From assembly GCF_003590095.1 (NCBI RefSeq), contig NC_039493.1, positions 3,534,001-3,598,000 on the forward strand: a stretch of DNA of 64,000 bases, read 5' to 3'. Shown in pieces: positions 47,991 through 62,104 of this stretch. The position numbers were made by a program, and so were the translations under genes. Under the pieces are notes generated by a model. That model made no database searches and was not told where the DNA came from. It was given only the letters and a program-made list of their open reading frames with translations. Positions within the stretch are counted from its first letter, which is position 1. Every line of letters starts with the position of its first letter. Source of the DNA: Trichoplusia ni (taxonomy: Eukaryota; Arthropoda; Insecta; Lepidoptera; Noctuidae).

Positions 47991-50900
47991 CAACGAGATT
48001 CTGTAGACGTTTACACTGTCCAGTAACTTTTACGAACGGGATGAAAAGTATCGTGATGAAACCTGGTTTCTAAATATTTTAATTTAAAATCGCCAAACCG
48101 CCTTGAGCTAACATGGCGATCAATGCTCAAACCCTCCTCAAAATGGGGAAAAAGCCTGTGTCCAAAATTGAGCCAAAACTTGCCTAAATTAAAAGGTACA
48201 TGAATAAAAGAAGTACTCAATCAAAGACATTGAATATTATCATCATCATCTCAGCCCTTGAATCATCTAACTTCGGATGAAAGCTTCCTTCAAAACTTTC
48301 CATCTCTGCCTACCCCCTCCCACTTTCATCCAATTAAGTCCAGCTAATCAATCTCGATAAATATGCTTATCAATAAACATGGCTAACAATTGATCAATAG
48401 CTTTCCATTCACAATTATAGTCAACATTGTATTCAAAGAAAATATTTCTAACGTTAGTTGCTAAATGTATGACAATCAACAAACAAACCAACACATTTCT
48501 TTTGTTAAAAAGTCGCAAAAACAATGTACTCAAACAATGTTTATCCTTGGATAGAGATGAACTCATAAACACAGTCACACAACAAGACAGACAACAGACC
48601 ATTTTGGGATATAATTATGATAAGCCAGCCGCACTCCTAGATAACGCATGGAATAGAAACGTAACTCGCTCGTTTGTTTAAAATAACTCCAAGTATTAAA
48701 CGTGCATCGGTCATGTAATAGGTTTTATGCACGTTCTTAAGTAACGATGACGTCTTGACACGTTTTGTTGAAATAAATGTTAGCGTGATTCGGTATTCAT
48801 GCTCTGAGGACCAAAAATTACGCTCGGCAACTGAAAGGACCAAGTCAGAAAATTATTGTAACAGACAATAACATAACTGCGGAAATACTTTTATGATAAA
48901 TACATTATTTAAAACATGTGTAGGCGAAAACTTATTGCCATTTTCACAATTAAGGTGATACTAAAAATACTTCGTAAAATGGAAGAATATATACACATAC
49001 ACACTCAAAAACTATAAACCCCTTTCAATCGCAGTTTGGTCCAAATCAATTATCCCTCGCACACGTATCGATAACTACATTCAATATTAATTAATATTAA
49101 AATCTAAACGAGCTAATTAAATGTTTAATTATGTCGATAACAATCAACACCGTTGTTTGCAATTAAGGTTGAACATTCGAGTTAATTATAAAATATCTTC
49201 ACAATATCGGGTTATGTGCAATAAATGTGTAAATTATTTTAAGCACTTAATTGGCAAGGCTCAGTGTGAAATACCCAGGTGCTACTAATTATCTCAAACT
49301 GACAATTGTTCCTGGTACCTATGCCTTTTACTCTGTTAAACGTAATTAATTACAAACCAGATAGACAGTTGATAAATGCTTGGATTTAATGGAACACGAA
49401 GCAATTCAAAAATACTTTTATTTACTGAAATAAGCTTAACATGTTAAACAGCAGCGCAAGGCAATTAATTCAGAATTATTTTAAACCTTAATGACAAAAT
49501 CTAAAGGACCAAAACTGTATAACAAATACAATATTAAACAAGACATAGGTAATAAACAGACTAAGCTAAAAAGGAAACAGGATATCAGAATAAAAAGATA
49601 ACGTACAACCAACCACACAGTCTTAACAACACTAAAAAATCAACCTTATACCAATCACAATACGAACTATGGACGACAAAAATCTTGGCATTACGCCGAG
49701 TGTACAGCACCTATTCAAAACCCTGCAGCTGGCAACGGAAGTGTCAAGAGCTGAATGATACGGGTCCAAAGCACAGTACACTGTTTTAACATCACAATCA
49801 ATCAAATCTATTAGCTAGATACGGTTACTGAAACAAGATTTATACGTTCCAATATTGATTTAAATGTAAGCACTGATAACAGATAAATCTTTTCAAGTAA
49901 CCTTTCCTTTGGATTGGGTTTGTCGACTATTGTTGGTCACGAGTTACTCGGATAAATAACTAATAAATACTATGGCATGTACTGGATTAGGAAATATATT
50001 ACTATTTGGGTAACATGTTAAGATGAAGAGCTTATGAGTGAATTATACATTCACCTGACTCAAAAACTTTTCCATTTACAGAAATCCTTGCTCATTTACT
50101 GCCACTAATAAAATGTTGACCCAAATATTCCCATTTGACGCTAAACCTAGGCCTATTTAAGGTCCGTAATAGAGCATAATTATGTGCCATATATTAACTG
50201 TTTCCGTTATAGATGTGACAAACATGTTATGTTATAAAATACTATCGTTTATAACAATGGTAGAAACCCGTGGCGATCACTTATGTAATCTACTACTGCT
50301 AGTAAGGATTACTATCCATAGCTTATACGTATTTTTTCTAAAATAATAATATTAAGTTGGTCTAAGATAAAATCTCTTATTTCAATCATTATAATCTCCT
50401 GATTTACGTTTTTTGTGAGTGCATGAAGACGTAAGATTAGATACATAAATTTACTTTAAGAAATTTAGTTACAAAATTCTCACGTAATTCACATAATTTA
50501 TACAATTTAATCGAAATCACGTCGGCAATCAAAACGTTAAAAAAAGCATAAAATAAAACCATCATAAATGGGCACAAATTAACTTTATTGCCTTATTATT
50601 TTATGTCAAGGATGTTTGACGTTTAATTGAATCAGTGTTGCCAGGCTGCATACGAAATAAGTCACTTGAACGCCATCTATATTCAGGGCGCGTGAGATTC
50701 AGTGCTCGCCGCGATTTTCACTAGTTTCGAGTGAAATTCACTTTCTGCTCCGTTTGCCCGGAAATCTATCGTGCTCAACCGAGTCTGACCGAAAAAATGT
50801 AATCCCTGAGAAAATGGAAATCGTAATTTTTGTAAGGACCATTTAATATCGGAGCTTTGAGTGGGAGAAAGAATTAAGTTTAATAACGGTACGAACAACG

Positions 50901-52729
50901 TGAAGGTTTCAAGTGTACGTAAAGGACCATTGCAGTGAGAAATAATCTCAAATTAGATGAAGAACGATAACAGCCTTTTCCTATTGACTGCCATAAAGAT
51001 GAAAATAAAAGGGAAATCATTTAAAATTTTACCAAAAATATAACATTGCTTCTGCACGACTCTTATCTATATCCAAAACATTAAAAGTAAAATGCTCTAA
51101 AGTTACCAGATCACGAACCGCCCATAATAATGAATATTAATTTTTAACATTACACATTTCAAAATTGTTGCCAGAGCAAAAATAATCCTGAAATTGCCAC
51201 CCTCCATGCCCTTAATTGTACAAGATCTTTTTTTTACTCGGTGGAGATCGTCGACCTCAATAAAAAAGTCGTTAAGAGGCTCGCTGTAGCTTTTAAGAGC
51301 AGATTTTTGTTGGATATCTTGCATCTTGCATGAAAAAATAACCTCAAGGGAGCTAGAGGCGATTTTAATAAAAAAACAGTGTCGTATTTAGTTTTCGGTG
51401 CAAAATTGCGATTTTAACTTTGTCCCTCCTACGCAAGTAAGGGTTAACTGGCCGGAATGTGATGTTTATAGGCGGTAGGCTAACGACCTGCTACTTGTGT
51501 TCAATTGTGGTCTTCTATCATTTGTGTGAAGAATATAGGTCTGGTCGCCTTTTGACGAAACAGTGGTTATCAAGATAGCAAAAATAACTCTGATTCCAGT
51601 TTCCCTTGAAAATATACTAAGCTTTCGAGGTTACTTTTAAATTATCTTGTCACATGAAATGAAACATAAAAATAAACGAAATCAACTCAGCTCTTGCAAG
51701 ACTTGTCAGCCACATTTTCCACTTTAAATAACCTCCTTAACCACCTGAAAACATAAACCTATTCCACCAACTTTAATAACTAGGCAACATAAAAATCAAC
51801 TTGCAGTCGCCGCCGCCAGATCTAGAATCTCATAAGCTAGTTTTACGTAGCCCAGCTTCTAATATATTTGGGGAGCTCAAACTAGCTAAACCCTGGGTGT
51901 TTGCTCGGAAGTTTGCGCGAAAACTTAATAAGTCCATAACAAGCAACAATTTGCGTTAGTTGCCAGAGTCGTGCAAGTTGCTCAAACTGGGGTTAAGTCC
52001 GGATGGAGACCAAGATTGTTTAGTCAAGTGCATGATCTGAAAATAGCTGTGTACCTGGAATTATGGCTAGAAACAATACAAGCGACATTTTAAACAGTTC
52101 CTGGATGTGTTTAAGAGTTGGAACTACTTGGTATTTTTGGATTCCTGATCGGAATCGGTTTATTTAAAAATTTGATGGAAGCTAATGTTTGGCTTTAATT
52201 TTAAGGATAGTTGCTTTGTGCTTTTATCAATTTTTCAAAAAAACTTGAGCACATCAGTTAAAAAAACAATTTCGAAATATAAAGTAGAAAACATCACCAT
52301 AAATTAACAAGTCACGAAAACTACCATAGTTCTAAGTAATTTGGTACTATAACTATAATTACCACCCCAATTTAAGCTTTAACTGACAATAAAACCAAAA
52401 AGCTTTAAACAAACAAAAGTAAAATTACCCTACAGCTGATAAGTGTACGAGATACATGAAACGAGATAGGCAACGTTTTATTCTTATCTCTGCTCTTACA
52501 TATGTTCTATCTCGTTTACACTTATCTCAGATTGGAGATCGTATGATAACCTTGGTAAGGGTTGGATACGTATAAGGGCATAACGACAGTCCTTCTTTAA
52601 ACATGACATGATTTGATACTTCATTGCTTGTGTCCTTGTATCCAAAAAGGACCAAATTTTTGAAACAGATTTTCGTAATATTGTGTTATTTCATTTGATC
52701 TTAATTCAAAAGAAAAATGGTATTTTAAA

Positions 52730-52782
52730 ACTAAGGCCTATGCCCAACAGTGGAGTATACGAGGCTGGTGATGATGATGATC
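52730..52782 (+). mobile_element. LINE tail fragment with GATGAT repeat
   Basis: AAGGCCTATGCCCAACAGTG then GGTGATGATGATGATC is the same LINE 3' tail as at 26235 and 29722, with its terminal microsatellite. Confidence 0.6.
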
Positions 52783-53437
52783 TTCTCTATACCAAAATTC
52801 GTATTCACCCGGTACTGGGATTTCTGCAAGTCGGTATCAATGTTGCTATTATATAAGTTGTTTTGCAACTAAGATAGAAATAACCATGAATGGTTAAGTT
52901 CGTAAAGTGTCGCCTCTTAGGACCATAAACCTTGTGAGTAAATTGTTTGGTCATTTCAATACTGCTATATAAGGATGGGCAGACATGGCTGAAGAAATTA
53001 TCTTTTGCAGATTATTCAATTGCATTGCTAATGAGTATTATAGGAATTCTGAGATTTCCAATATCTCCTACTCAGAAGCGTTTTAAACGTGTTGTGTAGG
53101 ATACAAATATTTATCTTTTGCCTAACTACGAACGTTTTAATTCAGCGTGAACTGCTATAGGTGTGGTGATACTTGCTTTCAGAATTTACATTGCAATGGA
53201 AAGGTTCTTCTTTAAAAAAAAGAAATTAGGAGAAAGTGGATTTTTCACTAGAAGCGTACTAGACAGCATCAAACACCAGATTTGCAACCAATGTTCGAGA
53301 TGACAAAATATCAACTGTAACAATAGTTCACAATACTGTTACTTACCCAGACATACATACGTGATCACAAAAAGGAAAAGCATTAAACGATACATGGAAG
53401 TTGTCAGTAACTGTCACTACAGACAACTATTGCGGGA

Positions 53438-53565
53438 CGTCCGTCACCTCTTAAAGTAAAACTCCTAGATGTATAAGAGAGATAGGGCGCTACAAGACAT
53501 ATAGCACCATCTCTCTTTTCCACACCTACAACAATCTTATTTGAAGAGATATAGGTAGGGTCCCT
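53438..53565 (+). repeat. Hairpin-core repeat, copy D
   Basis: The hairpin arms GAGAGATAGGGCGCTA and TAGCACCATCTCTC pair with a 2-nt bulge and one mismatch. Upstream CGTCCGTCACCTC and downstream GATATAGGTAGGGTCCC complete the family pattern. Confidence 0.6.
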
Positions 53566-54825
53566 GGCATATCGCCAATGATCGATCTTCGAATCGATAA
53601 AGCCTCAGGCAATCGATTTTTGATTCTCCATCGCTTAAATTGTTTCAAATGATTCAATTGATTCATCAGTGCACGGTTATTGGACTAATCTGTCGCATTG
53701 TGTTTAACGAAGTGTATCGACCCTTTTTGTTTCTTGTAATGGAGCTTGATCACTTTGATGCAGTTCATACTGTACCATAGATGGTATCGTTATTGTTTGG
53801 ACAGTAATTTGCAAATAGTATGTAAAAATGTAGAGAAGTGTAGTTTGGATGAAGCTGAAATCATGAGATGCAAAAGAGAGCTTTTCTTAAAAGTAAAATA
53901 ACAAGGGCTGATGCTGATGATGCTGATGTAAAGAACTATTTTTACAATTTGTTTTAACTAAAACCAACTATTTCTACGACTCTAAAATGTCGCGAATTCC
54001 ATCTTATAATATAATACAAAAAATCAATCAAACTTGTAACATAATATCCCTTAACCTCTCAAAAGTATTTAATCTAATCCTTTCCCAAAATCGACACTAC
54101 ATCCATTCAAGTATTCCAATCCTAAATCTCTTCCTTATTACAAACCGCCAACCTAACAATTTACACCACTAATTAATCCACCTTCATCTAACATAGCGTT
54201 TTATCCTCTACAAACATTTAAATCAACCCCAACATGTTTATTGCCTCTGTGCTTTCATTAGATACTTCAAAGGATCAAGTACGCACAAACTAACAAACAC
54301 GTTTATATATGTCGACATACCGAGTCTAAATCAGTAACGTCTTAGTAACACGCCATGCAAAAAGGCCCGAGTGTCTTTACTCACGATAAACTTAGATGGC
54401 TCTACATTTATATGTGTATGCTCAACTATTTTAAAAGCTGAACATGAGACAAATATTTATTTTCTATTGCATGCAGGTTAAGTTAACATGTGTGTAAAGA
54501 TTAAGGTGTTACAATTTAGTTCCAAAATATCAGATCATAAAAAAAAAAAAATCAAATGAAGTATGACGAAAATACTTAGTACGTAGTATTTTTAATCCAG
54601 ACAAACCATTTTTAAAAAGCGTAAGAAACAAAGATCAACAAGTCCACCATTACTTTAAATTTAAATAACTTTCCGTTGATGGGAACCAGCCGATACGTCT
54701 TGTTAAATCCCGAAATCCTTAAGGATTAACATTCCCCGACTCGGAATCGCCAACTTGCTAAGAATAACCGAGTAGCGCTCGAGCTGAAGCTTGACGAATT
54801 ATTATATTTACAGTGTCCTGAGCAC

Positions 54826-54955
54826 TTAACACTAACTCTTGAAGCATGACTGCAGCTGATGTGGAAAGGAGACAACGCGCTTTATAACGTAGAGCGGCAT
54901 CTCTCTCCCACTATTTTAGCAGGATCAGTTACAAAATTGTGGTAGGCTCCCTGAA
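54826..54955 (+). repeat. Hairpin-core repeat, copy E
   Basis: GGAGACAACGCGCTTTATAA and TAGAGCGGCATCTCTCTCCC form the hairpin, and GTGGTAGGCTCCC the conserved right end. The stem is kept although many bases differ from copies D and F. Confidence 0.6.
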
Positions 54956-55471
54956 ATTCGTCCGGCCAGGACAGGATGGAAACGAGACTGTATATTTTCG
55001 TACGAATGTGAATTGAGCATGAATTATGCAGTTTCTTAAGTGATTAATTACGTCCCGGTGTTAATAAAGTGCGTTGACATCAAACGTGTTGATTTTATGA
55101 CTGTTGACGTTGCTTTATTTGGGCGACTTACATTTGCATGTAATTTGTTAGGGTCATAAAACTTATGAACTGGAGTAACTTACAGTTACAGCAGTATTGC
55201 TATAAATAAAAATATTAACATACTAGGTGCATTTTTTATGATGTCGATTAAAATTGATTACATATTCTACCGTGGAATGAAAAGTTGCAGTTCTTGCCAA
55301 ATATAGATAATGCAAGATTAGGATGGAAAATAAAAGAAAAAGAGCTTTTTTATCTATTACGATACAAAACAAAACACCATACAATATTCTCCCCTCAGGC
55401 AGAACAGAAACTTGAAACCAACGAAAAAATAACAAACCACCAAAGATAGGCAATGAAGTGTATAAATGTGT

Positions 55472-55479
55472 TATAAATA
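55472..55479 (+). promoter_or_regulatory. TATA-box-like motif upstream of orphan exon
   Basis: TATAAATA lies 54 nt before the ATG at 55533, so a start about 30 nt downstream would give a leader of roughly 25-30 nt. In such AT-rich sequence the motif could be chance. Confidence 0.25.
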
Positions 55480-55532
55480 AGTACCTATACATAGTATACA
55501 TATAGTTAATATAGTGGAGTGTAGTCAAAGCT

Positions 55533-55661
55533 ATGAAGATGCATCTGCAAACGGATCTGTCTTGCGAGATATCGTACAAGTGCGAGGAGAAGGTGCAGAT
55601 CTCGCAGGAGGCCGAGATGCTGTACTACGAGCTGATCAGAGCCCTTGAGGAGGAGGAAACG
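55533..55661 (+). CDS. Orphan coding exon; candidate first exon of a short dystrophin isoform
   Basis: From an ATG with G at -3, 43 codons run to the donor ACG/GTGAGG and end in phase 0. The peptide starts MKMHLQTDLSCEISYKC and ends EMLYYELIRALEEEET, probably an acidic helix or coiled coil. Third positions are mostly G or C (CTG, GAG, AAG, TAC, ATC), as in the dystrophin exons and unlike the intron. No good pyrimidine tract precedes it, which favours a first exon over an internal one. The last visible dystrophin exon also ends in phase 0, so splicing from here to the next dystrophin exon would keep frame. It does not resemble the rod sequence expected next. It may instead belong to a nested gene. 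Confidence 0.55.
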
Positions 55662-58600
55662 GTGAGGATAAGTCGTAGGACCTTTTTGGAGAATACTTTT
55701 TTTTTCTTTTACTTCCCGGGCTAACTTCATGAGAAGAGACCCGGTCCTTTTTAAACGCACAGGTCCAACGTGCAGAGGCCTCGATTATTATTGTAATCTT
55801 GAAAGTCTCAGTATTTGTTCTTATTCTATTTTATTATTCTTAAATATCAACACTGACACACAATTGCAGTATATTTATTCAGATCATCTTAATTAGTTTG
55901 GTACGTTTTTTTCGCTACGTTTGTGTAAATTCTTTCCATTGAATTACTTTCTATTGAACATTGAACCTGCTGGACTATTTTAAGCTGCAGAAAAATGTAT
56001 CTCTAATTTATCAAGTTCAACAGATAAACCTGCATATTATTATAAAAAATTGTCGAAATGTCTCCGTTAATCTGAATGTCTGGCCGTTATTTACAACGTG
56101 CTGAGTGTCTTCTTTTTGTGGTCCAAAGAGGATTAATATCGTGCAAAACATCGGCCGAAGATTTATGGGAGACCTGTTGATAATTGGCTTTACACTTGTG
56201 TGCAAAAATATTGACACAGAGTAACAAATTCAAGTTCACTCAACATGTTTCTTAGTCCCGAATTTAAGACTGTTTATGAGTTCTAATGATTTGAATATAA
56301 CACCATTTAATTTGGATATTATTATATTGTGTTACAAATATTTGCTTGCAAATGTTTGGTAAATTCAAATATATACATATATTTGCGGATTAACTTGTGA
56401 TGATAAATTATTGTGTAAACGCTTGCATTATTTTATATATCTGTGGTTTTTGGTTTGTTAAATATTTATTTTCATACGACCACATTTTTGTGTTCTGGGT
56501 AAAATTTTGTAATAATTGAATTATAAAACATGAGAAATAGATGAATTAAAATCCTTTGATGTATAATTACAGGATGTTTCTGTTACATGTTAAAAGTTGA
56601 ATATTCTTTAAGTACGTAATCAAACTACTAAAGCTTCACATTAAAATCGTTAACGAAGATGTATTGCATTAATTAAAATATGTTTAATGAAAACCAGAGC
56701 CTGAACACCTACTTATAATATTGGAACTTTCAATACTATATTATGCACAAAAAGTTTGTGACATTCTGGGGTATTTTCTGGACCGATTTGAAAATTACTT
56801 TACCAACACAAAAGCCTAGTTTTTACGATTACCATAGTGACAGCTAGTAGCAGTAAGACCTAGATGTTTCAAAATTACTTATACCACGTAACTGTCTATA
56901 ACAGACCCGTAATGCCAATTTTACTATTTAACAATTCTTAATTTTATCTAAACATTTCGTAAGTGAATCAGTAATAATATTAAATTTAGATGACCTAGAT
57001 TTAACATATAACCGTAACAAAAATAATTTATTGCCTATAAATTTAATAAAATTTGCTACAGTCGACCACAATTTTCAATTTCATTTTCAATGTCGTGGTC
57101 GCCGTGGTTTGTGATAATATACACTTATTTCGACGTTTAGGATAATTCTTTTACTGTTTTTCATTATCAAACGTTGTGACCACACTTCACTTGAGTGTGG
57201 TCAGGCGTGGTCGGGCGTCACCTCGCGAATTTCGCACCGTATCGAGGTCACTCACCCCGAAATTATGCATAAATAATGAGATTTGTCTGTCTGTGGAAGT
57301 GTGGATATGTTTGTAGTATTAGAAATGAACAGAAGGTTAATTTGCAGTTTTGTTGAGGTTAGAAATTAATGAATGAATTATTTATGAAAGCTCTGGCGTT
57401 GATCTCTCAAAGGTTTTTTAACATTAACTAACTCACTTTGCAACCGAATTTAAAAATTAAGAGGTTTTCATTGCGTCTGTATTATTTACCTATATATTTA
57501 TGTATGTTTGTTATAAAATTTGACACAATTTTTTTATTTGAAGTCGACTATAGGTTTTTGTTGCTAATAGAATGTTATGGCATCGACTTGCAAGAGAATG
57601 GATTTGGAAGTTTGTGGGGCACCTCATAGGGTTAACAACACCGACGAGTCATACAAAAATATTTCCAGATTACTCACACTGTAATCTTCAGTGAAATCTT
57701 GAATTCTTCAAGAAATAGCCAGTAAACTAGTTTTAACTAGTAGAACTAAATACAAGCGATCAATCTCACACTTTATCGATAAACTTCGACGTTCAACATA
57801 TTCATGTTGCTTTTCAAGGATTAACGGACTTGTATTTCTGTATTTATTTACACAGTGGATTAACTGTTTATTAGTTCACTACATCGCTTGTATTTCTGTT
57901 ACTTTATGAACACACTTAGTTTGGCTTTCGGTTTTGCTTCCAAATAATTTGGTAGCTAATTTATGTCGAAGTTTTAGATCTGCTAGGGCTGGTGCAAGAC
58001 TGGGACGTAATTGGAAAGAGAAAGTCGATTTGCGAGCTTTCAAAACAGTTTTCGAATATGTGAAGTAATTACTGAAGGCAGGTGTGAAGTCTTTATATGT
58101 TTATATCTTGATGTTTTAGAAAGCATAGCTATCACTATTGAAATATTCTGTGCTGTCTGTCATGTTTATTTAGTAGGCTCCTAACTTGTTCATGGAATAA
58201 AACTTTTTGTAATTTTCTTGATTGAAAATTTCAAATTGCTATCTAGATTATTTAAACTATTTAGGTACTTTCCTATTTGTATGAAAGTTAAACCTTTTAT
58301 CATTTAATCGTGCTTCGGCAATCAAAATAAACTGTATCTAAAAACTTTAAAAAGGGCAAAACGAGTGTAATCGGTGCCGACGGAGCCCAGCTGACAGCTA
58401 CGAATCGCCTCAGAATTGATACTAATTATCTTTTTATTTTACTTTTATTAACACTAACAAATAAATTAGTTTATTTTTTTTGTATTTGAAAGTTTATTTT
58501 TATTCATCAATCGTACTTACGTCCAAATTTCTTAAAGGCAAAGAAAAATAAAACAGTATTTGTTTTTGTGTTTATTGAACAAAATTTTAGAACCGACTTT

Positions 58601-59467
58601 TTTGTTAAAAGACCTGCCAGGCTTAAAATCAAACAGATCATTTCAAAATAATTTTGTGCTATGCATAATCTAAAGATTGTTCTAGATCATTATCAAGCCT
58701 AATGCGGGTTGCATTATGGATTTATATTACGAATATGGATCAGTTTTGTCAGAAAACGTCCTATTAAAGTCTTCGAAAGAGGTCGGTACAAAAAAGTTTG
58801 CACGCGATGTTTTTTTTTAATGTCTGTTTCGCGTGTTTATTTATAAAGGGATATGATTGGTTTTGCTCCCCTAAAGCTATGGGATACATAATATTTAAGA
58901 TTATTAAAACAGGCGCGCTTTATTACACATAGTTCAATATTATATCTCTAAAATGTATGTATATTATATGTACATGTGTGTATAATATATCTGTAATTTT
59001 GTGACCTCGAATTAAAAGCATAAAACTTTTGAACTAAGTTTTTGGTCAATAATATTTAGTATTGATGATGACACAATAATAAATATCATAATTTCAAGTA
59101 TTTTGTAAATAAATTACGAAAATTTTAATGCCACTTGTTCTGTCAAAGATCACGAGATTGAAACGAGATATGCATGTGAAATATTATTTAGAAAAGATTA
59201 TGTTATTTTGGAAACATTGCATTAAATCCAGTATTAAATATTTATATCTCTTGGCAAGGATACAATATCAATCAAAATACCGAATTGTTGCCAATAAATC
59301 GGTTTATATTTATTTGTAGGTATCTTATTTCAAAACGTCAAAAATAACCTCAGAAATATACTAAACAAAAAGATTTAACTCATTTTCCATTAGGCTAACG
59401 CCCTCGATATCTCAAACCACTCAATACTACATGTATAATGTCACCATAACTGTCAATCGCATCGAAA

Positions 59468-59689
59468 CTATCGCGTCAAACGACTCCGAACCTTTTTAAT
59501 AACCCCGCTATTCAGGATGACATCACGATTCCTCTTATTATCGAAGGCAACGACAAAAATAAGTGAAATGTCATAACACGACACTGAGTCATGCGCACGC
59601 GACGAACACACCGCATTGTTCTCACATTCGAAATTCAAATCTGACATTTCCTGCGTTCGAGCACTGACAGTTGACAAATAGTCCGCCAT
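59468..59689 (-). other. Possible antisense nested first exon, strong start context
   Basis: On the minus strand AACAAAGATGGCGGAC is a classic insect start-codon context, and 73 codons follow, beginning MADYLSTVSARTQEMSDLNF. A GTGAGA donor-like site occurs near 59623, inside codons for FECEN. I recognise no family. On the + strand the same bases read GCCATCTTT, a Pho/YY1-type promoter motif, so the signal may be regulatory and not coding. Confidence 0.25.
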
Positions 59690-61370
59690 CTTTGTTTTTT
59701 TATTTTTTTAGACGACAGGTGTGAGAAATTTATTTTCTTATCGTTATTTATTTGACGGTGATTGAAAGGTTAGCTCAAGATTATGTTAAGTCGCTAATTA
59801 GTTTTAGTGATTAATTAGTTATAAAAGTAACCGTTGCTATTAACTGTTTTCGTTTGTTTACAGTTAGTTTGTGGTCTATTTAGAGATATTTCTAGTTTAG
59901 ATTTACTGTTAAAGTAGTGCTATCTTGGTGTGCAGTTATTTTTAACTATGTAGGACTAGTTCCAGGACTTAGCCATCTAGCAATGCTTTTAGTAGATCAG
60001 GAAGACGTGGATCTTATTTCAGTCTAATATCTTCAACCTTTAACGAGACTATAACTAATAGGTAGACAAAGAAACAGGCTCATTGCTAGCGCATGAAGGG
60101 TGGCTATAAATCTGGCTGACCATTGTAATCTGACATTCAATCTTGGAGTGTCCTTTTCTACAAATACTTGTTGAATAAAAAATGCCTCAATTATTTTAAT
60201 AGTATCGTTTTAAATGATTTTTTTCATTTCATTCGAAAATTGCTTCAATTATTGAATTTTATATGCCCGTAATCTATTTAAATTCGGTTCTTAAAAATCA
60301 ACGATCAAAAATGTTCATTAATAATTTTCATTTACAATATTCTTAGTACTAGCTATTTAAATTAATCAAGGCAGGCTTCCTAAGTAACGCCATAGCTTGT
60401 TCTCATGGTGTCCTACGTGTGCTGAATACGTAAACAGCTTAGAACACAAGTTTATTAACATATTGGTCAGTGGTGAACAAGTGTATGACGGCTAGTTGAT
60501 GTTTTGAATGCGAAAGCTACTCTGTATGTCTGTCTTGTTTTACTCTTTTAGACAACTTTGATGAGGTCTGTGGTTTCTATCTTAAGAAAGCATTGCCTTT
60601 AAAAGTGTTAGAGATAAAAAAATATATGAATTTGTACTAGCGGTACTTACTGCTTCATATGAAAGGATCTATGCTGTATTATGTCGAATGATCTCACTTA
60701 TCTGCCAGTAAAATTCGCGTTAAAATCGGTTCAGTATTTACGGAGATTAGCTTGTTTAAGTATTGATAGTTCGGTAAAGCCGGCAATGTGAACTGCATAG
60801 TTCAAAACACACAATCAAGAAGTATTTAATCGAATTTCTCTATCTCTCTCACACTTGATAAATGACAAGCTTAAACAGAAGATAAACTACTGCAACCCAC
60901 TGATTGCAGATAAAATTGCAATGATTGGCTTTTATAGGTTTCAAGATTTTTAGTTTTATGTTTTGTAGTTTTATGACCACCTATCAATTTAAAAACAATT
61001 CCTAAAAACACGTTCTTTTTATCGTGTAACCTTGAAGTATCGATCAGAAAGCTTATTACGGTTGCAACACTCTTTTACCAAGGAAAGTCATCAGCTAAAA
61101 CCGTCTTACTACACAAGCTAAGTCTTTACTTATGTTTAGTTAAGTAAATCGAACGCTAATAAGTTCGTGTCATCGTCCTAGACGTGGGTGACAGTAATCT
61201 GAGTATTCGATCGACAACCGAGCCGCGACCAGGCAGCAGTGCATTGACTTATACTAGTACTAGCCTGCGGGTTCGCATGCTATTATAAAAATACTTTCTG
61301 TTTCAGTCTGTGCTGCCGTTTTAAAAACAAATGATGAAAATCGAGCTCCATTCCAAAATGAAAGATTACT

Positions 61371-61564
61371 AGCTGTTGTCCGTTACTAATCGAAAATGAT
61401 TCCACAAGAACATAAAATCGGGATAAAATCCTATCTTATGTTTTAATCCTGATTATAAACTATCCGTGTACCAAGTTTCGTCTAAATCCGGTCAGTGGTT
61501 TTTGCGTGAAAGAGTAATAAACATCCATACATACAACCTTTCAAGTTAATAATATTAGTAGGAT
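61371..61564 (+). mobile_element. LINE tail fragment
   Basis: AGCTGTTGTCCGTTACTAAT through AAATCGGGATAAAATCCTAT to TAATATTAGTAGGAT is the same LINE 3' tail as 41541-41773, including the GTAATAAACATCCATACATA segment. Confidence 0.7.
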
Positions 61565-61987
61565 CATCAAGCAACATGCACGTTCATTCTAAGTTTATGT
61601 TGCGTTGTGCAATTACTGAAAGCTTGAACGAAATTGTATGTCTGAAGTAAGCCTTGAAAATACTTTTACTTTTAACTGTTTTCCCAAATCAGTCAAGTCG
61701 TCTTTGAATAATCGGAAACATGACGAGAAACCACACAAACATATTGCCAATAATTTGGAAATATTTTTGAAGTCGTTTAAAAAGATTTACTCAGAAACAT
61801 AACACCTGAAGGTCATATTAAATTCTTTAATATTTTCACAAAATATACTTGACACAATTTGATTATTTATTTATCCTTTAAAACCTTTACATGACCGACT
61901 TACACAATAACATTACCGCACAAAAGATTTCAATCTCTCTTGCCAAATAAGACATATTATTTCAAAATTGTCATTTAAATGAACCTA

Positions 61988-62104
61988 CCAGCGTCTCTTA
62001 AAATTATTGTAGTTGTGTAAAAGAGAAAGCGCTATACATCATGTATAGTGCTATCTCCCTTTCATGTCTGCAAGGATCTCGTTAAAACACATCGTGGTAG
62101 GTCA
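61988..62104 (+). repeat. Hairpin-core repeat, copy F
   Basis: This is the cleanest hairpin: AGCGCTATACAT pairs with ATGTATAGTGCT (one G-U type difference), and GAGA outside pairs with TCTC after one mismatch. The right end has CGTGGTAGGTC. Confidence 0.65.
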
